In this document: piece by piece, positions 26,541 to 35,501 of the stretch
How the letters are laid out: every line of letters starts with the position of its first letter
Numbering within the stretch: position 1 is the first letter of the stretch
Assembly (NCBI RefSeq): GCF_022539405.1
Contig: NZ_CP054394.1
Span: forward strand, 3,200,733-3,264,732
Direction: 5' to 3'
Source: Natranaerofaba carboxydovora
GTDB taxonomy: Bacteria; Bacillota; Natranaerobiia; Natranaerobiales; Natranaerofabaceae
DNA: 64,000 nucleotides
The notes under the pieces: model-generated
The model's input: only the letters and a program-made list of their open reading frames with translations
Told to the model about the DNA's origin: nothing
Databases searched by the model: none
Made by a program: the position numbers and the translations under genes

Positions 26541-26588
26541 AAAAAGAGCTGCTTTGACTTATTAAAGTTTAAGATAGCAGCTCTTTTT
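26541..26588 (-). terminator. Intrinsic terminator after the flavin reductase-rubredoxin gene
   Basis: A perfect 12-bp stem AAAAAGAGCTGC/GCAGCTCTTTTT with a 24-base loop. On the minus strand it follows the gene that ends at 26607. Confidence 0.85.
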
Positions 26589-26606
26589 AAAAAAATTATT
26601 AACTTT

Positions 26607-27326
26607 TTATTTTACTAATTCAAAATCGTCCTTACCTGCCCCACAAATAGGACAAACCCAGGATTCAGGGATGTCTCCAAAGGAAGTCCCTGGGGAAACA
26701 TCATTTGTCGGGTCTCCTTCTTTAGGGTCATAGATGTACCCACATACGATACAGCGATATTTTTCGTTTTCACCTTCTGGTGATTCTTTTTCATTTTTAT
26801 TTTCTGTTTCTCTAGAGGTGTCTTCAGCCTGGTAAGTGGGAGCTGTTTTTGGGGCTTTTCCTTTTTTGACCTGGTGGTAATAAGCGTAGGTCATGGGTTC
26901 GCCTTCTCCTACTATTTGGGCATCAACTAGCTTACCTACAAAGATGGTATGGGTATAAACATCTATGCTGTTTATTATTTCGGCTTCTAGAACAGAAAGT
27001 GAAAAGTCTTTAAATAAAGGTGCTCCTGTCACCCCTTTTTCACAATCTATATCTTTAAATTTATCAATGTCTCTACCGCATTTGAACCCGAAGTGTCCAA
27101 TCGTCTCCATGGGAATGTCCTGTGTTAAGACTGAAGCACTAAAAACTTTACTTTCTTTTACGTATTCATGGGTTAGATTTTCTTTGTTAATGCTTACGGC
27201 AATAGTTACAGGTTCAGAAGTGATCTGGATGATGGTGTTGGCTATTTGTCCGTTCCACTTATCTCCTTTTTTGGAGCAGACTATATATAATCCATAACTG
27301 ATACTTCTTAATGCTTTTTTGTCCAT
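26607..27326 (-). CDS. Flavin reductase-rubredoxin fusion (high molecular weight rubredoxin type)
   Basis: 239 aa. Residues 1-155 form an FMN-binding flavin reductase-like domain ([26 protein letters not shown]-type segments, [13 protein letters not shown]). A charged linker (about 160-188) leads to a full rubredoxin domain with the two iron-binding pairs [10 protein letters not shown] and [13 protein letters not shown]. In Moorella a protein of this layout passes electrons from NADH to an NO-reducing or O2-reducing flavodiiron protein, so a role in oxidative or nitrosative defence is likely. No flavodiiron gene is adjacent. Confidence 0.92.
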   Translation of the reverse strand: MDKKALRSISYGLYIVCSKKGDKWNGQIANTIIQITSEPVTIAVSINKENLTHEYVKESKVFSASVLTQDIPMETIGHFGFKCGRDIDKFKDIDCEKGVTGAPLFKDFSLSVLEAEIINSIDVYTHTIFVGKLVDAQIVGEGEPMTYAYYHQVKKGKAPKTAPTYQAEDTSRETENKNEKESPEGENEKYRCIVCGYIYDPKEGDPTNDVSPGTSFGDIPESWVCPICGAGKDDFELVK

Positions 27327-27549
27327 GATAATCCCCCTTAGTGTAATTAATTTGATTTTACTTATAAAATTATAAATTGCTAATTATATTGTACCAAAAA
27401 ATGTAAAGACATTAAATAATAAATACTGACAGTAATTTTCATAAAAAAATAATTTGATGTTAAGAATTAATTAATAGCAGGCAAAAAGTAGTGGTTAATA
27501 GAAGTATCTCAATAACCATTCAATAAATATCAAGGAGGTAGAAATAGCT

Positions 27550-27843
27550 GTGAATTTAGTTTTATTTGTTATATTAGTTGCAATTGCAATTTATCTTTAT
27601 CGAAACGATAAAAAAGACTGGGTTGAAGTATATGAAGAGGATGAAGAGTCGTTAAATAAAGTACAGAGAAGAATTAAATATCTAAAAGATAAAGGAATAA
27701 AAAGCCGTTTAAAAGCACCTGCTACAAAAGGAATAGCATTACAAAATTCACCTGCCGACGTAGGGAGGGTGAAAATACTTGTAAAGAAAAATGATGAAGA
27801 AAGAGCTCGGCAGCTTTTGGAAGAATATTCGCTTGAAGAATAA
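27550..27843 (+). CDS. Small membrane-anchored protein, DUF2007-like
   Basis: 97 aa, GTG start about 10 bases after AAGGAGG. One N-terminal membrane helix (residues 2-16) is followed by a soluble domain with VQRRIKYLKDKGIKSRL and VGRVKILVKKNDEERARQLLEEY, the pattern of small DUF2007-type domains proposed to act in signalling. That assignment is tentative. Monocistronic. Confidence 0.6.
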   Translation: MNLVLFVILVAIAIYLYRNDKKDWVEVYEEDEESLNKVQRRIKYLKDKGIKSRLKAPATKGIALQNSPADVGRVKILVKKNDEERARQLLEEYSLEE

Positions 27844-27968
27844 ATAAAAGAAGAGTAATATATATATTACAGTGACATTTTTCATTAAATTTTCGTCTTA
27901 ATAATATGAAAAAGATATAGATATAGAGAAGTAGTAATGAAAAATTTATATATTTGAGGGGGATTTAT

Positions 27969-28526
27969 ATGAAAAATTTTGGGAAACTTAAAAGTCCTAA
28001 AAGTTTTTGGCTTATTGTACTAATCTTAGGTATTACTATGATGGTTGTGGCAGGATGTGGTAATGACACAAACAACGAGAATGAAAACGAGAACGAAGAA
28101 GAGACTGCAGCGAACGGCGGTGAAAATGGAATTTATCAAGAAGATGAGATAAAAATTTATTTTACAGAAGATACAGGGACGAGTTTTGTTAAGGGTTATG
28201 AAACTAGAGAGGTGGAAAGAGTTACCCCTGAAGAAGCAATGGAAATGTTTTTAGATGGGCCAGAAGATGAAGATCTATATGGTATCCCAGAGGATGTGAA
28301 ATTACTTGGGATAGAGGTGGAAGATGAAATTGCATACGTTGATTTTTCTAGTGAACTTTTAGATATAGTTTTAGGGCATGAATCTGAAATGGTTTTGGTT
28401 GATACTATTGTTAGTACGCTAACTGATTTTGATGGGATTGAAAAGGTGCAGATATTAGTAGAAGGGGAAACGGCTGAAAGTATCTCGGGCCATGTGGAGA
28501 TTAATGAGCCTCTAGAAAGATGGTAG
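27969..28526 (+). CDS. GerMN-domain lipoprotein
   Basis: 185 aa from the ATG at 27969; GAGGGGG lies directly before it and rules out the in-frame TTG at 27954. A lipoprotein signal ends in the lipobox VVAGC, followed by an acidic Asn/Glu linker. The GerMN domain shows IYFTEDTGTSFV and a core ending in YVDFSSELLDIVLGHESEMVLVDTIV in two parts. GerMN domains occur in spore germination protein GerM and in many surface lipoproteins. A spore role here is possible but not shown. Confidence 0.85.
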   Translation: MKNFGKLKSPKSFWLIVLILGITMMVVAGCGNDTNNENENENEEETAANGGENGIYQEDEIKIYFTEDTGTSFVKGYETREVERVTPEEAMEMFLDGPEDEDLYGIPEDVKLLGIEVEDEIAYVDFSSELLDIVLGHESEMVLVDTIVSTLTDFDGIEKVQILVEGETAESISGHVEINEPLERW

Positions 28527-28569
28527 TAGACCAAAAGGTTAATAAATTTATGTTTGTATAAATCTTGCT

Positions 28570-28600
28570 AAAAGGAGTCCTTAGAGGGCTCTTTTTATTT
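28570..28600 (+). terminator. Intrinsic terminator after the GerMN lipoprotein
   Basis: AAAAGGAGTCC pairs with GGGCTCTTTTT (11 bp with two G-U pairs), 5-base loop, followed by ATTTT. Confidence 0.75.
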
Positions 28601-28709
28601 TAATAGAAAATTGATGTAATTATGAATAAAAAGGGACAAATTTTAAAATGCTTCGTCTTTATAATTGAACACAGAAGTGAATAGATCCCCTGAAAAAGAG
28701 GTGAAAAAG

Positions 28710-29246
28710 GTGATAAAAAAGCCTGATGAAGAGTTATATGATTTCGATGAAATATATGAGAACTATAATTTAAAGATATATAATTTTTTATACTATAAAG
28801 TTCAAAATCATGAAGAAGCCCAAGAGCTGACCCAGGATACTTTTAGAAAAGCCTGGACAAAAATCAAAAACCTTGAACTTACTGAAGAACAAATACAGAG
28901 TTATCTATATACTACAGCAAAAAATACATTGTATGATACCTGGAGAAAAAGAAGGATAAAAACAGTTAGTATAGACAATGTCAAAGATTCTGCTTCAGAG
29001 ATGTTACTCCCGGAGGATCAGGCTATAGAGAAAGAAGAGATGGAAACTCTTCGAAGTGCCATGGATAAACTTCCCCCTGATCAGAAAAAAGTTTTGGAGC
29101 TCAGGGTAATGGAGGGTTTGTCATCCAAAGTAGTTGCTCTAAAAATGTTAAAGACTCCAGGTGCCGTAAGAAACCTTCAGTATCGGGGGATTAAAAATCT
29201 AAGAGATATATTAAAGGGAATGGAGGCATTTGAAAATGACTTCTAA
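28710..29246 (+). CDS. ECF-type RNA polymerase sigma factor
   Basis: 178 aa from the GTG at 28710, which has AAAGAGGTG at the right distance; a longer reading from a TTG at 28665 has no ribosome site. Region 2 is visible as YNLKIYNFLYYKVQNHEEAQELTQDTFRKAW, split over residues 20-50, and region 4 as LPPDQKKVLELRVMEGLSSKVVALKM near the C-terminus. It directs RNA polymerase to a stress or envelope regulon. The downstream membrane protein overlaps it by 11 bases and probably acts as its partner or anti-sigma factor. Confidence 0.9.
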   Translation: MIKKPDEELYDFDEIYENYNLKIYNFLYYKVQNHEEAQELTQDTFRKAWTKIKNLELTEEQIQSYLYTTAKNTLYDTWRKRRIKTVSIDNVKDSASEMLLPEDQAIEKEEMETLRSAMDKLPPDQKKVLELRVMEGLSSKVVALKMLKTPGAVRNLQYRGIKNLRDILKGMEAFENDF

Positions 29247-30636
29247 AAGGAAAGAAGAATTGTTAGATAAATTTATAGATGATATTAATAACGATCAAAA
29301 GCCTCGTGTATATAAAAAAGAGAAAATTAATCAAGAGTTGACCCCAGATTTGGAAGAAGATTTTGAAACGATAAGAAAGCTAAAACGTTGTAAACAATTA
29401 AGACCAGATAGCAGGTCAAATGAAAATTATAGAACCAGTGAATCTATTGGGAGAACTATTGTGAAAAAGCCTGTATTTAAAGGAGTAGCAGCGGCTTTTG
29501 CATGTTTTTTACTCTTGTTCTTTGGAGGAATATTTACAGATGATAATAATGCTAATATAGTTCAAGCGATGGTTGAAAAATATGAAGAGATAACTGGCTA
29601 CTCGGCTGAAGTAAAAGTAACTTCCATAGATAATGGGGAAGTAACCCATGAGACTTTTAGAGAGATAAATTTTAAAAAACCTGATCTATATAAAGCAGTT
29701 GAATCATGGGATAATGTAAAGAGAACAAATATAAGCGATGGAGACACATTATGGATAATTAATGAAGCTGTAGATAAGTCAACGGATACATCTAATAAAA
29801 GCGTTACTGTTGAGCCTCTTTTTCCAGAAAAAGAGTTATGGCGATATCATTTAGGAACTCAAATATCGGGGATTGATGAAGCAGAGATTATTGAAGAGAT
29901 GGATAAAGAAGAAATAGCGGGGCGAAGTGCCCGGGTGATTAGATACAAATACAACGAAAAAGAAGAATACTGGCATAAAATCTGGATTGACGAAGAAGAA
30001 AAGTTTCCTTTGAAATTAATATTAAAGGGAGGTCCGGATAGTAAGCTGGTAGTTGAATATGAAAATCTTGAAATAAACCCTGGCTTTGATGAAAATACTT
30101 TTGTATTTGATGAATTGGATGTTGATATTGATAGTATAGATAAAAGTTTGACTTTTAATAAACTCCTTGATGATAAACAAGAATTAGAAAGTCTGTTGGA
30201 AAGGGAGGTATATTCTCTAGATAAAGATGATGTATCAGGAAAGGATATAGACCTTGAATTGAACAAAGTCGGGTATATAGATACTAATTGGTTGTATCAG
30301 GGAGTTTTAAGATATGAGGACAAAGAAGATAAAGAAAACTTCTTAGATATCTATCAGGGAACAGCAAGAGAAGAGGAAATGCTGCTTTTTGGAGGAGGAG
30401 AAAAGGGTGAGGTAGGTAAGATAGGTGAGGATAACTTACTTGAATTCTTGGAAGGTGAGACTGGACTTTTTGATAATTATCCAAAACCCGTTAATTATTT
30501 GAGGTTTAGAATTAACGGGGGAAATGCTGAGAATGGAAAAGATAAAGTTGCAATAGTTTCTAACCTCCCCGCAGAAGTTATGGTTAATTTTGCCGAAGAG
30601 TTAACAGGAAAACAGATTAAATTAGAAGGATACTAA
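29236..30636 (+). CDS. Membrane protein with LolA/RseB-like extracellular domain, sigma factor partner
   Basis: 466 aa from the ATG at 29236 (a site GGAGGC lies 8 bases before it). A cytoplasmic N-terminal part of about 75 residues, one membrane helix (FACFLLLFFGGIF) and a long extracellular part. The middle section (YEEITGYSAEVKVTS ... WHKIWIDEEEKFPLKLIL) resembles the outer membrane lipoprotein-sorting/RseB-like fold seen in sigma-factor regulators. Overlap with the sigma gene supports a regulatory pair. The cytoplasmic part lacks a clear zinc-binding anti-sigma motif, so direct anti-sigma action is unproven. Confidence 0.75.
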   Translation: MTSKRKEELLDKFIDDINNDQKPRVYKKEKINQELTPDLEEDFETIRKLKRCKQLRPDSRSNENYRTSESIGRTIVKKPVFKGVAAAFACFLLLFFGGIFTDDNNANIVQAMVEKYEEITGYSAEVKVTSIDNGEVTHETFREINFKKPDLYKAVESWDNVKRTNISDGDTLWIINEAVDKSTDTSNKSVTVEPLFPEKELWRYHLGTQISGIDEAEIIEEMDKEEIAGRSARVIRYKYNEKEEYWHKIWIDEEEKFPLKLILKGGPDSKLVVEYENLEINPGFDENTFVFDELDVDIDSIDKSLTFNKLLDDKQELESLLEREVYSLDKDDVSGKDIDLELNKVGYIDTNWLYQGVLRYEDKEDKENFLDIYQGTAREEEMLLFGGGEKGEVGKIGEDNLLEFLEGETGLFDNYPKPVNYLRFRINGGNAENGKDKVAIVSNLPAEVMVNFAEELTGKQIKLEGY

Positions 30637-30643
30637 CAAAATT

Positions 30644-30700
30644 TCCACTTCTTAAAGCTTAAAGTGGTTGTGACTTTGCTTTAAGAGGTGGATTTTTTAA
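30644..30700 (+). terminator. Intrinsic terminator after the sigma factor operon
   Basis: TCCACTTCTTAAAG at 30644 pairs over 14 bases with CTTTAAGAGGTGGA, followed by TTTTTT. Confidence 0.88.
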
Positions 30701-30778
30701 TATTTTATAACTACTTTTTTTCCATTTATCCGTCTTGAAAGGATAAATGATAAAATTTTTTGGGAGGGGAGATGGATT

Positions 30779-31696
30779 ATGTTAAAGAAACCAATGATTA
30801 TTTTGTTAGTAGTGTTACTTAGTTTACCAGTTATTACTGCGGCAGAAGAACAAGAAAATGAGGTAGGAGAAGATGTTGTTGAAGATTTGCCAGAAAATGA
30901 AGTGCAAGAAGATGAAGCTGAAGTGGAAGGAAGAGAAAAAGATGGGGTGTTGATCGAAGTAGTTGAAGAGGTAAGAGAAGATGACGAATATAGTTCTGAG
31001 ATGGAAGCAGGAGAAGCTATCCCAGAAGAGGCTGAAGTCAAAAGCCAAAACTCGTCGGGTGATATAAATGTGAGTGGGGAAGGTAGTGTGTCAGTAGAAC
31101 CAGATATTGGTTATGTTAATTTTTCAATAGTAGCAGGTGGTGAAAATATAAATGAGCTTTATCAGGACAATGTAAGTACTGTCAATGAAGTCGTAGATGC
31201 ACTAGTAGAACATGGCGTTAGTAGGGATAATATAACAACTGAAGGATTTAATATAAGAGATGATTATCGTCATTTGCCACCTGAAGAAAGAGAAAAAGAA
31301 CCTTCCTATGTTGTAACTACTGACTTAAAGGTATTAGTTGAGGACCTTGAGGAAGAGATGGGCGAGGTTATGAATATTGGAATAGACAGCGGGGCTAACC
31401 GTGTAAGTTCAATTCAGTTTGATGTAGAAGATCCAGAAGAACATTATTACGATGCTTTAGAAAAAGCACTTGAAAATGCCGAAAAAAAGACTGAAAGAAT
31501 AGCTGACTTTTATGATGCTTCCCCAGGTGAAGTTAAAATGGTAAATGAAGACCGGGCCCAAATAGGAAGAGGAGTCCAAATGGAAATGGCAGATGCAGAA
31601 TATGCCGAGGAAGCTGCATTAGGAGATACACTTCCCATTGAGCCAGGCGAAATAAGCTTTGAGAGTCAGGTGCAAGTTAAATATGGCCTGAATTAA
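30779..31696 (+). CDS. SIMPL domain (DUF541) secreted protein
   Basis: 305 aa. A signal peptide (residues 1-20), a very acidic stretch of about 65 residues, then a SIMPL domain that begins ISGEGSVSVEPDIGYVNFS-like (VSGEGSVSVEPDIGYVNFS) with NINELYQDNVSTVNEVV, VSRDNITTEGFNIRDDY and the ending ISFESQVQVKY. SIMPL proteins are widespread and periplasmic or surface located, and a general function is not settled. Monocistronic, with its own terminator. Confidence 0.9.
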   Translation: MLKKPMIILLVVLLSLPVITAAEEQENEVGEDVVEDLPENEVQEDEAEVEGREKDGVLIEVVEEVREDDEYSSEMEAGEAIPEEAEVKSQNSSGDINVSGEGSVSVEPDIGYVNFSIVAGGENINELYQDNVSTVNEVVDALVEHGVSRDNITTEGFNIRDDYRHLPPEEREKEPSYVVTTDLKVLVEDLEEEMGEVMNIGIDSGANRVSSIQFDVEDPEEHYYDALEKALENAEKKTERIADFYDASPGEVKMVNEDRAQIGRGVQMEMADAEYAEEAALGDTLPIEPGEISFESQVQVKYGLN

Positions 31697-31718
31697 ATTT
31701 AAAAAAATCTACGAAAAT

Positions 31719-31775
31719 AAAACTCCAAAGCAGTAATGTTTTTATCTAAATATTACTGCCTTGGAGTTTTTATTT
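31719..31775 (+). terminator. Intrinsic terminator after the SIMPL gene
   Basis: AAAACTCCAAAGCAGTAAT pairs with ATTACTGCCTTGGAGTTTT apart from one mismatch, followed by TATTTG. Confidence 0.85.
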
Positions 31776-31801
31776 GTATATAAAAATTTTTGCTGGTTGG
31801 G

Positions 31802-32101
31802 TTATGTATTTTCAGCTACTATGAACTTTAACACGTCAAGGGTTAGGTTTTTATCTTCTTTTATTTTAAAACCAGCTTTCTTTATATTAGATAATGTTTG
31901 CCTATTGATATTAGCTCCCCATAGTCGAACAGTTATTGGGTTGAATAAATTCATAAAAGCCTTCATAATTTTATATTCACTTATTACATGCTCTAGCATG
32001 ATTAACTGCCCTTCTGGTTTTAGTACCCGTTTCTAACCCTTTAACAGGATTGCAACACGGTCATACCTTCGTTTAATTTTAGAAGTATTATCTAACACCA
32101 T
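31802..32101 (-). pseudogene. Remnant of a UbiE-type SAM-dependent methyltransferase with internal deletion
   Basis: From the ATG at plus coordinate 32101 (site GAGGGTG) the frame reads MVLDNTSKIKRRYDRVA, the usual start of a small class I methyltransferase, then ILLKG and an amber stop. It continues in the same frame with RVLKPEGQLIMLEHV and a normal C-terminal part (LFNPITVRLWGANINRQT, IKKAGFKI). About 100 residues with the SAM-binding core are missing between the two parts. The gene has therefore lost its centre by deletion and cannot be active. Confidence 0.8.
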
Positions 32102-32128
32102 TTTATTCACCCTCAAAGCATAAGGTCA

Positions 32129-32491
32129 TCATAAATATTTACTGTCCCAGCCGAATTTACATTTTTTACATTGGAATTGACTTTTCAAAACTCTCATTAT
32201 TACAAAGCCAGCAGTAACCGCACCTACCACTCCATAGGTGGATATAGTCGGTTCAAACGCTTCGGAAATTTCACCCCAGAGTATAATGATTCCAAACACT
32301 ACAACTGCTGAGAATATATTAATTTTAACCCTGACATTACGTGGATGGTTATTTTTTACCTGGTTGCTACTGCAGTTGGGACAATATATAACTTTTTCAT
32401 TATCTTTTTTTGTATTATCTTTGTTGGCTTTTTTTATATCTTTTCTAGGTTTATTGTTTTTTTTCTTTTGTTTTTTCTTTTTTTTGCCCAA
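32129..32491 (-). CDS. Membrane protein with zinc-ribbon ends, unknown function
   Basis: About 120 aa from a TTG at plus coordinate 32491, preceded by AAAGGGG at the right distance; an ATG 7 codons further upstream lacks a site. A lysine-rich cytoplasmic N-terminus is followed by YCPNCSS, two hydrophobic segments and then FQCKKCKFGW. The two CxxC pairs could form one zinc ribbon interrupted by the membrane hairpin. Not recognised further. Monocistronic. Confidence 0.6.
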   Translation of the reverse strand: MGKKKKKQKKKNNKPRKDIKKANKDNTKKDNEKVIYCPNCSSNQVKNNHPRNVRVKINIFSAVVVFGIIILWGEISEAFEPTISTYGVVGAVTAGFVIMRVLKSQFQCKKCKFGWDSKYL

Positions 32492-32698
32492 ATTTAATTC
32501 CCCTTTCAACAACTAATCACAATTTAATAATTCCTCAAAAAAAGCCTGTCCTAATTAATTTTACATTAAACTCTATTCATGCTACAAATGATTTTTAGAT
32601 TTTTAGGATAGGAACTAACTTAAGCGTATAATTTTGTTAATTCAATAAATTATGATATATTAAAATGTGTTTAGAATATAATTGCAGGAGGTACTAAA

Positions 32699-33814
32699 AT
32701 GGAACAGATGAATCTTGTAGCTACTTCCACGTTTGGGCTTGAAAGGGTCCTTGCTGATGAACTTCAAGACTTAGGATATAAGGATCTTGAGATCGAAAAC
32801 GGTAAAGTAAACTTCAAAGGTGATGTTTACGATATATGCAGGACTAATTTGTGGCTTAGAACAGCTGATAGGGTTAAGATTACTGTTGGAGAATTTGAAG
32901 CTACTTCTTTTGAAGAGCTTTTTGATAAGACATATGACCTGCCCTGGGAGGATTATATCCCGGCTGATGCTCACTTTCCTGTTGAAGGGAAGTCAGTCAA
33001 ATCAACGCTTTACAGTGTCCCTGACTGTCAAAAGATTGTAAAGAAAGCTGTTGTGGAAAAATTAAAAACTAAGTACAAAACCGATTGGTTTGAAGAAGAA
33101 GGTCCTTCCTTTGTAATTGAGGTAGCCCTTCTAAAAGATACGGCTTCATTAACTATAGATACTACTGGAGCGGGTCTGCATAAAAGAGGATACAGGCAAA
33201 ACTTTAAAGGGGCACCGCTAAAAGAAACCCTCGCAGCAGGGCTTGTAAAGTTAGCAAAGTATAAAGCTGAAACCCCTTTGGTTGATCCCTTTTGTGGTCT
33301 TGGTACGATACCAATAGAAGCGGCATTGATTGGGAAAAACCTTGCCCCCGGTCTTTTTAGGGATTTTACCTTTGAAGACTGGCCCTTTGTTTCTATGGAG
33401 ACTTTTGACAGAGCAAGAGAAGAAGCAGATGATTTGGCAGAGCCGGATAGGTCTCTTTCTATAATAGGAACAGATATCGATGAAGAAGTGGTTAAGATGG
33501 CCAGGGATAATGCAAGGCAGTTTGGTTTAGAAGATGATATTCACTTTCAACAAAAGCCTTTATATCGGTTTGGCACTAAGAAAAAATATGGCAAAATAAT
33601 TTGTAACCCTCCTTATGGCCATCGACTAGAAGAGGAGAAACAGGTAAAAAAACTATACAAGGAAATGGCAAAAATGTTTTCAGATTTAGAAACTTGGTCA
33701 ATTTATGTCTTAACTCCAGAGAAAAACTTTGAGAAAATTTTTGGCAAAAAAGCAGCTAAAAGAAGAAAGTTATATAATGGAAGGATAGAGGTTCATTATT
33801 ATCAATATTTTTAA
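32699..33814 (+). CDS. THUMP-domain class I RNA methyltransferase (RlmL/YpsC type)
   Basis: 371 aa. The THUMP domain occupies residues about 45-155, followed by the methyltransferase core with VDPFCGLGTIPIEAALIGKN (SAM binding), GTDIDEEVVKMARDNA and the catalytic N6-adenine/N2-guanine type motif CNPPYGHRL. Members methylate 23S rRNA (E. coli RlmL makes m2G2445). The ATG follows AGGAGG at a good distance. Monocistronic with its own terminator. Confidence 0.92.
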   Translation: MEQMNLVATSTFGLERVLADELQDLGYKDLEIENGKVNFKGDVYDICRTNLWLRTADRVKITVGEFEATSFEELFDKTYDLPWEDYIPADAHFPVEGKSVKSTLYSVPDCQKIVKKAVVEKLKTKYKTDWFEEEGPSFVIEVALLKDTASLTIDTTGAGLHKRGYRQNFKGAPLKETLAAGLVKLAKYKAETPLVDPFCGLGTIPIEAALIGKNLAPGLFRDFTFEDWPFVSMETFDRAREEADDLAEPDRSLSIIGTDIDEEVVKMARDNARQFGLEDDIHFQQKPLYRFGTKKKYGKIICNPPYGHRLEEEKQVKKLYKEMAKMFSDLETWSIYVLTPEKNFEKIFGKKAAKRRKLYNGRIEVHYYQYF

Positions 33815-33878
33815 TTTATAGATAAACTTGAATTTAGTTAACAGATTGATGGACTAAAACACATAATGGGGCTTGAGC

Positions 33879-33921
33879 TGGACTGATCCAAAGATAAATC
33901 TTTGGATCAGTCCATTTTTAT
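33879..33921 (+). terminator. Intrinsic terminator after the RNA methyltransferase gene
   Basis: TGGACTGATCCAAAGAT pairs with ATCTTTGGATCAGTCCA, a perfect 17-bp stem, followed by TTTTTATTG. The rest of the gap to 34108 shows no gene. Confidence 0.92.
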
Positions 33922-34108
33922 TGTTTAAATTTTTTGATTTTTTATCTATTGTTGAATCTTATGACATTTAGTACTATAATAAAAAGTACTACAATATATA
34001 GTAAAACTTTTTAACATTCTATAAAGGTATTCCATTAAGTGTTCCAATATAAACTTTTTTAAGTTAAGCGATATATAAAACATAATTTATCTAGAGGGAG
34101 GTAAAAAA

Positions 34109-34942
34109 ATGCTTGGTTATTACCCCGGATGTACGGTTAGGGCAGAAGAGCAGGGATTTGAAAGACAAACCTTGGATTTATTTGATTATTTTGATGTAAG
34201 TGTAAAAGAGCTAAGTGAGTGGGAGTGCTGCGGGGCGGTATATCCTCTATCAAAGGATGAGTATACACCTCTTCTTTCATCAGCACGAGCCTTACTGCAG
34301 ACAAGAGAGGAAGGGTTCGACGGTCTTATTACCCTTTGCAGTGCATGCTATCACGTGCTGCAGCGGGTTAAGCTTCGCTTGAAAAACGATAAAGAAGCAG
34401 AGAGAAGAGTAAACAGTATTATTGAAGAACAAATACCCACTGATGTTAAGGTGTATCATTTTTTGGAGGCAATTGAGGAATATATTGGCTTTGATGCTTT
34501 GAAAGAAAAAGTAGTTAACTCATTAAACGGAGAAAAAATTGCACCGTATTATGGATGTTTGCTCCTTAGGCCTTATGATGAGATTGGCTTTGGCGGTGAA
34601 AATAAGCCAGAAGCTATGGAAAAAGCTATAGAAGCTATTGGCGGAGAAGTTATTAATTATCCCTACAGTTCAGATTGTTGTGGGGCTAGCTTAATGTTAA
34701 CCAAAAAAGAAGCTGCCTATAAAATGTCTGGGAAAATTATTGAATCAGCCTGGTCAGCTGGTGCTAATCGTATTGTGACTTCATGTCCTCTATGTAAATA
34801 TAACCTGGAAAAAACATTACAGGAAGATATTACAGATCCTAAGATGCAAGCAGGGTTGAAAATAGATTACATCACATCACCTTTAGCAAGTGCTTTAAAC
34901 ATAAAGCACAGGGAAGGAGGGGTAGACAAAAATGCGGTTTAG
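34109..34942 (+). CDS. hdrB: Heterodisulfide reductase-like subunit HdrB
   Basis: 277 aa with the two CCG domains of HdrB: ECCGAVYPL with TLCSACYHVL in the first half, and YYGCLL, SDCCGASLML and CPLCKYNLE in the second. In methanogens these cysteines hold the noncubane clusters where the disulfide is reduced. It is the first gene of a seven-gene operon (hdrB, hdrC, hdrA, mvhD/flxD, two Fe-S genes, flxA). The ATG follows GAGGGAGG. The disulfide substrate in this organism is unknown. Confidence 0.94.
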   Translation: MLGYYPGCTVRAEEQGFERQTLDLFDYFDVSVKELSEWECCGAVYPLSKDEYTPLLSSARALLQTREEGFDGLITLCSACYHVLQRVKLRLKNDKEAERRVNSIIEEQIPTDVKVYHFLEAIEEYIGFDALKEKVVNSLNGEKIAPYYGCLLLRPYDEIGFGGENKPEAMEKAIEAIGGEVINYPYSSDCCGASLMLTKKEAAYKMSGKIIESAWSAGANRIVTSCPLCKYNLEKTLQEDITDPKMQAGLKIDYITSPLASALNIKHREGGVDKNAV

Positions 34943-35342
34943 TTTAAATAGTGAAACCTCTGGAACAAAAAAAGAAAATGCTGCTATTTTGGATGAGTTA
35001 GAGATGATTACAGAAGAAAAGTTTTCTAACTGTTTTCAGTGTGCTAAATGCAGTGCAGGGTGCCCTGCATCTGAATATATGGATTTATACCCCCATCAAG
35101 TAATTCTGATGGCTAAGCTTGGACTTTTTGAAAGGATTTTTGAGAGCAAGTCTATATGGATCTGTACATGTTGTTTTGCCTGCGGCAGCCGCTGCCCACA
35201 GGATCTCGATCCTGCGAGGATTATGGAAGGATTTAGATTGATTGCGTTAAGAAAAACAGAAAGTAGACCCGAAGTTTATCCTTTCAAAGGGGAAATTCCC
35301 CGCCAGGCTTACGTAGCACATTACAGAAAGAATTTTAAATAG
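34932..35342 (+). CDS. hdrC: Heterodisulfide reductase-like subunit HdrC
   Basis: 136 aa, overlapping hdrB by 11 bases. Two 4Fe-4S motifs: CFQCAKCSAGCPASEYMD and CTCCFACGSRCPQDLDP. HdrC links HdrA to HdrB in the electron path. The start ATG lies 8 bases after GGAAGGAGGGG. The gap to hdrA (159 bases) contains a REP-like palindrome, the only sizeable interruption in the operon. Confidence 0.94.
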   Translation: MRFSLNSETSGTKKENAAILDELEMITEEKFSNCFQCAKCSAGCPASEYMDLYPHQVILMAKLGLFERIFESKSIWICTCCFACGSRCPQDLDPARIMEGFRLIALRKTESRPEVYPFKGEIPRQAYVAHYRKNFK

Positions 35343-35372
35343 AGAGGGTTTTTCCATATACTGCATGAAGAA

Positions 35373-35427
35373 TGGGGACGGTTCTGCTGCTTCGGCAAGA
35401 AAAAAGGAAGCACCAGAACCGTCCCCA
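35373..35427. repeat. REP-like palindrome between hdrC and hdrA
   Basis: TGGGGACGGTTCTG at 35373 and its exact inverse CAGAACCGTCCCCA ending at 35427, with TGCTTC/GAAGCA continuing the stem inward. GGGGACGGTTCT palindromes are a common repetitive class in Firmicutes. Inside an operon it may stabilise or attenuate the mRNA. Confidence 0.75.
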
Positions 35428-35501
35428 GCAAAGTCATGGAAAAAACATTACAGAAAAAACAGAACCGGTAGAGTAGAATAGATAGAAGGAGGAGAGAGCT
35501 T

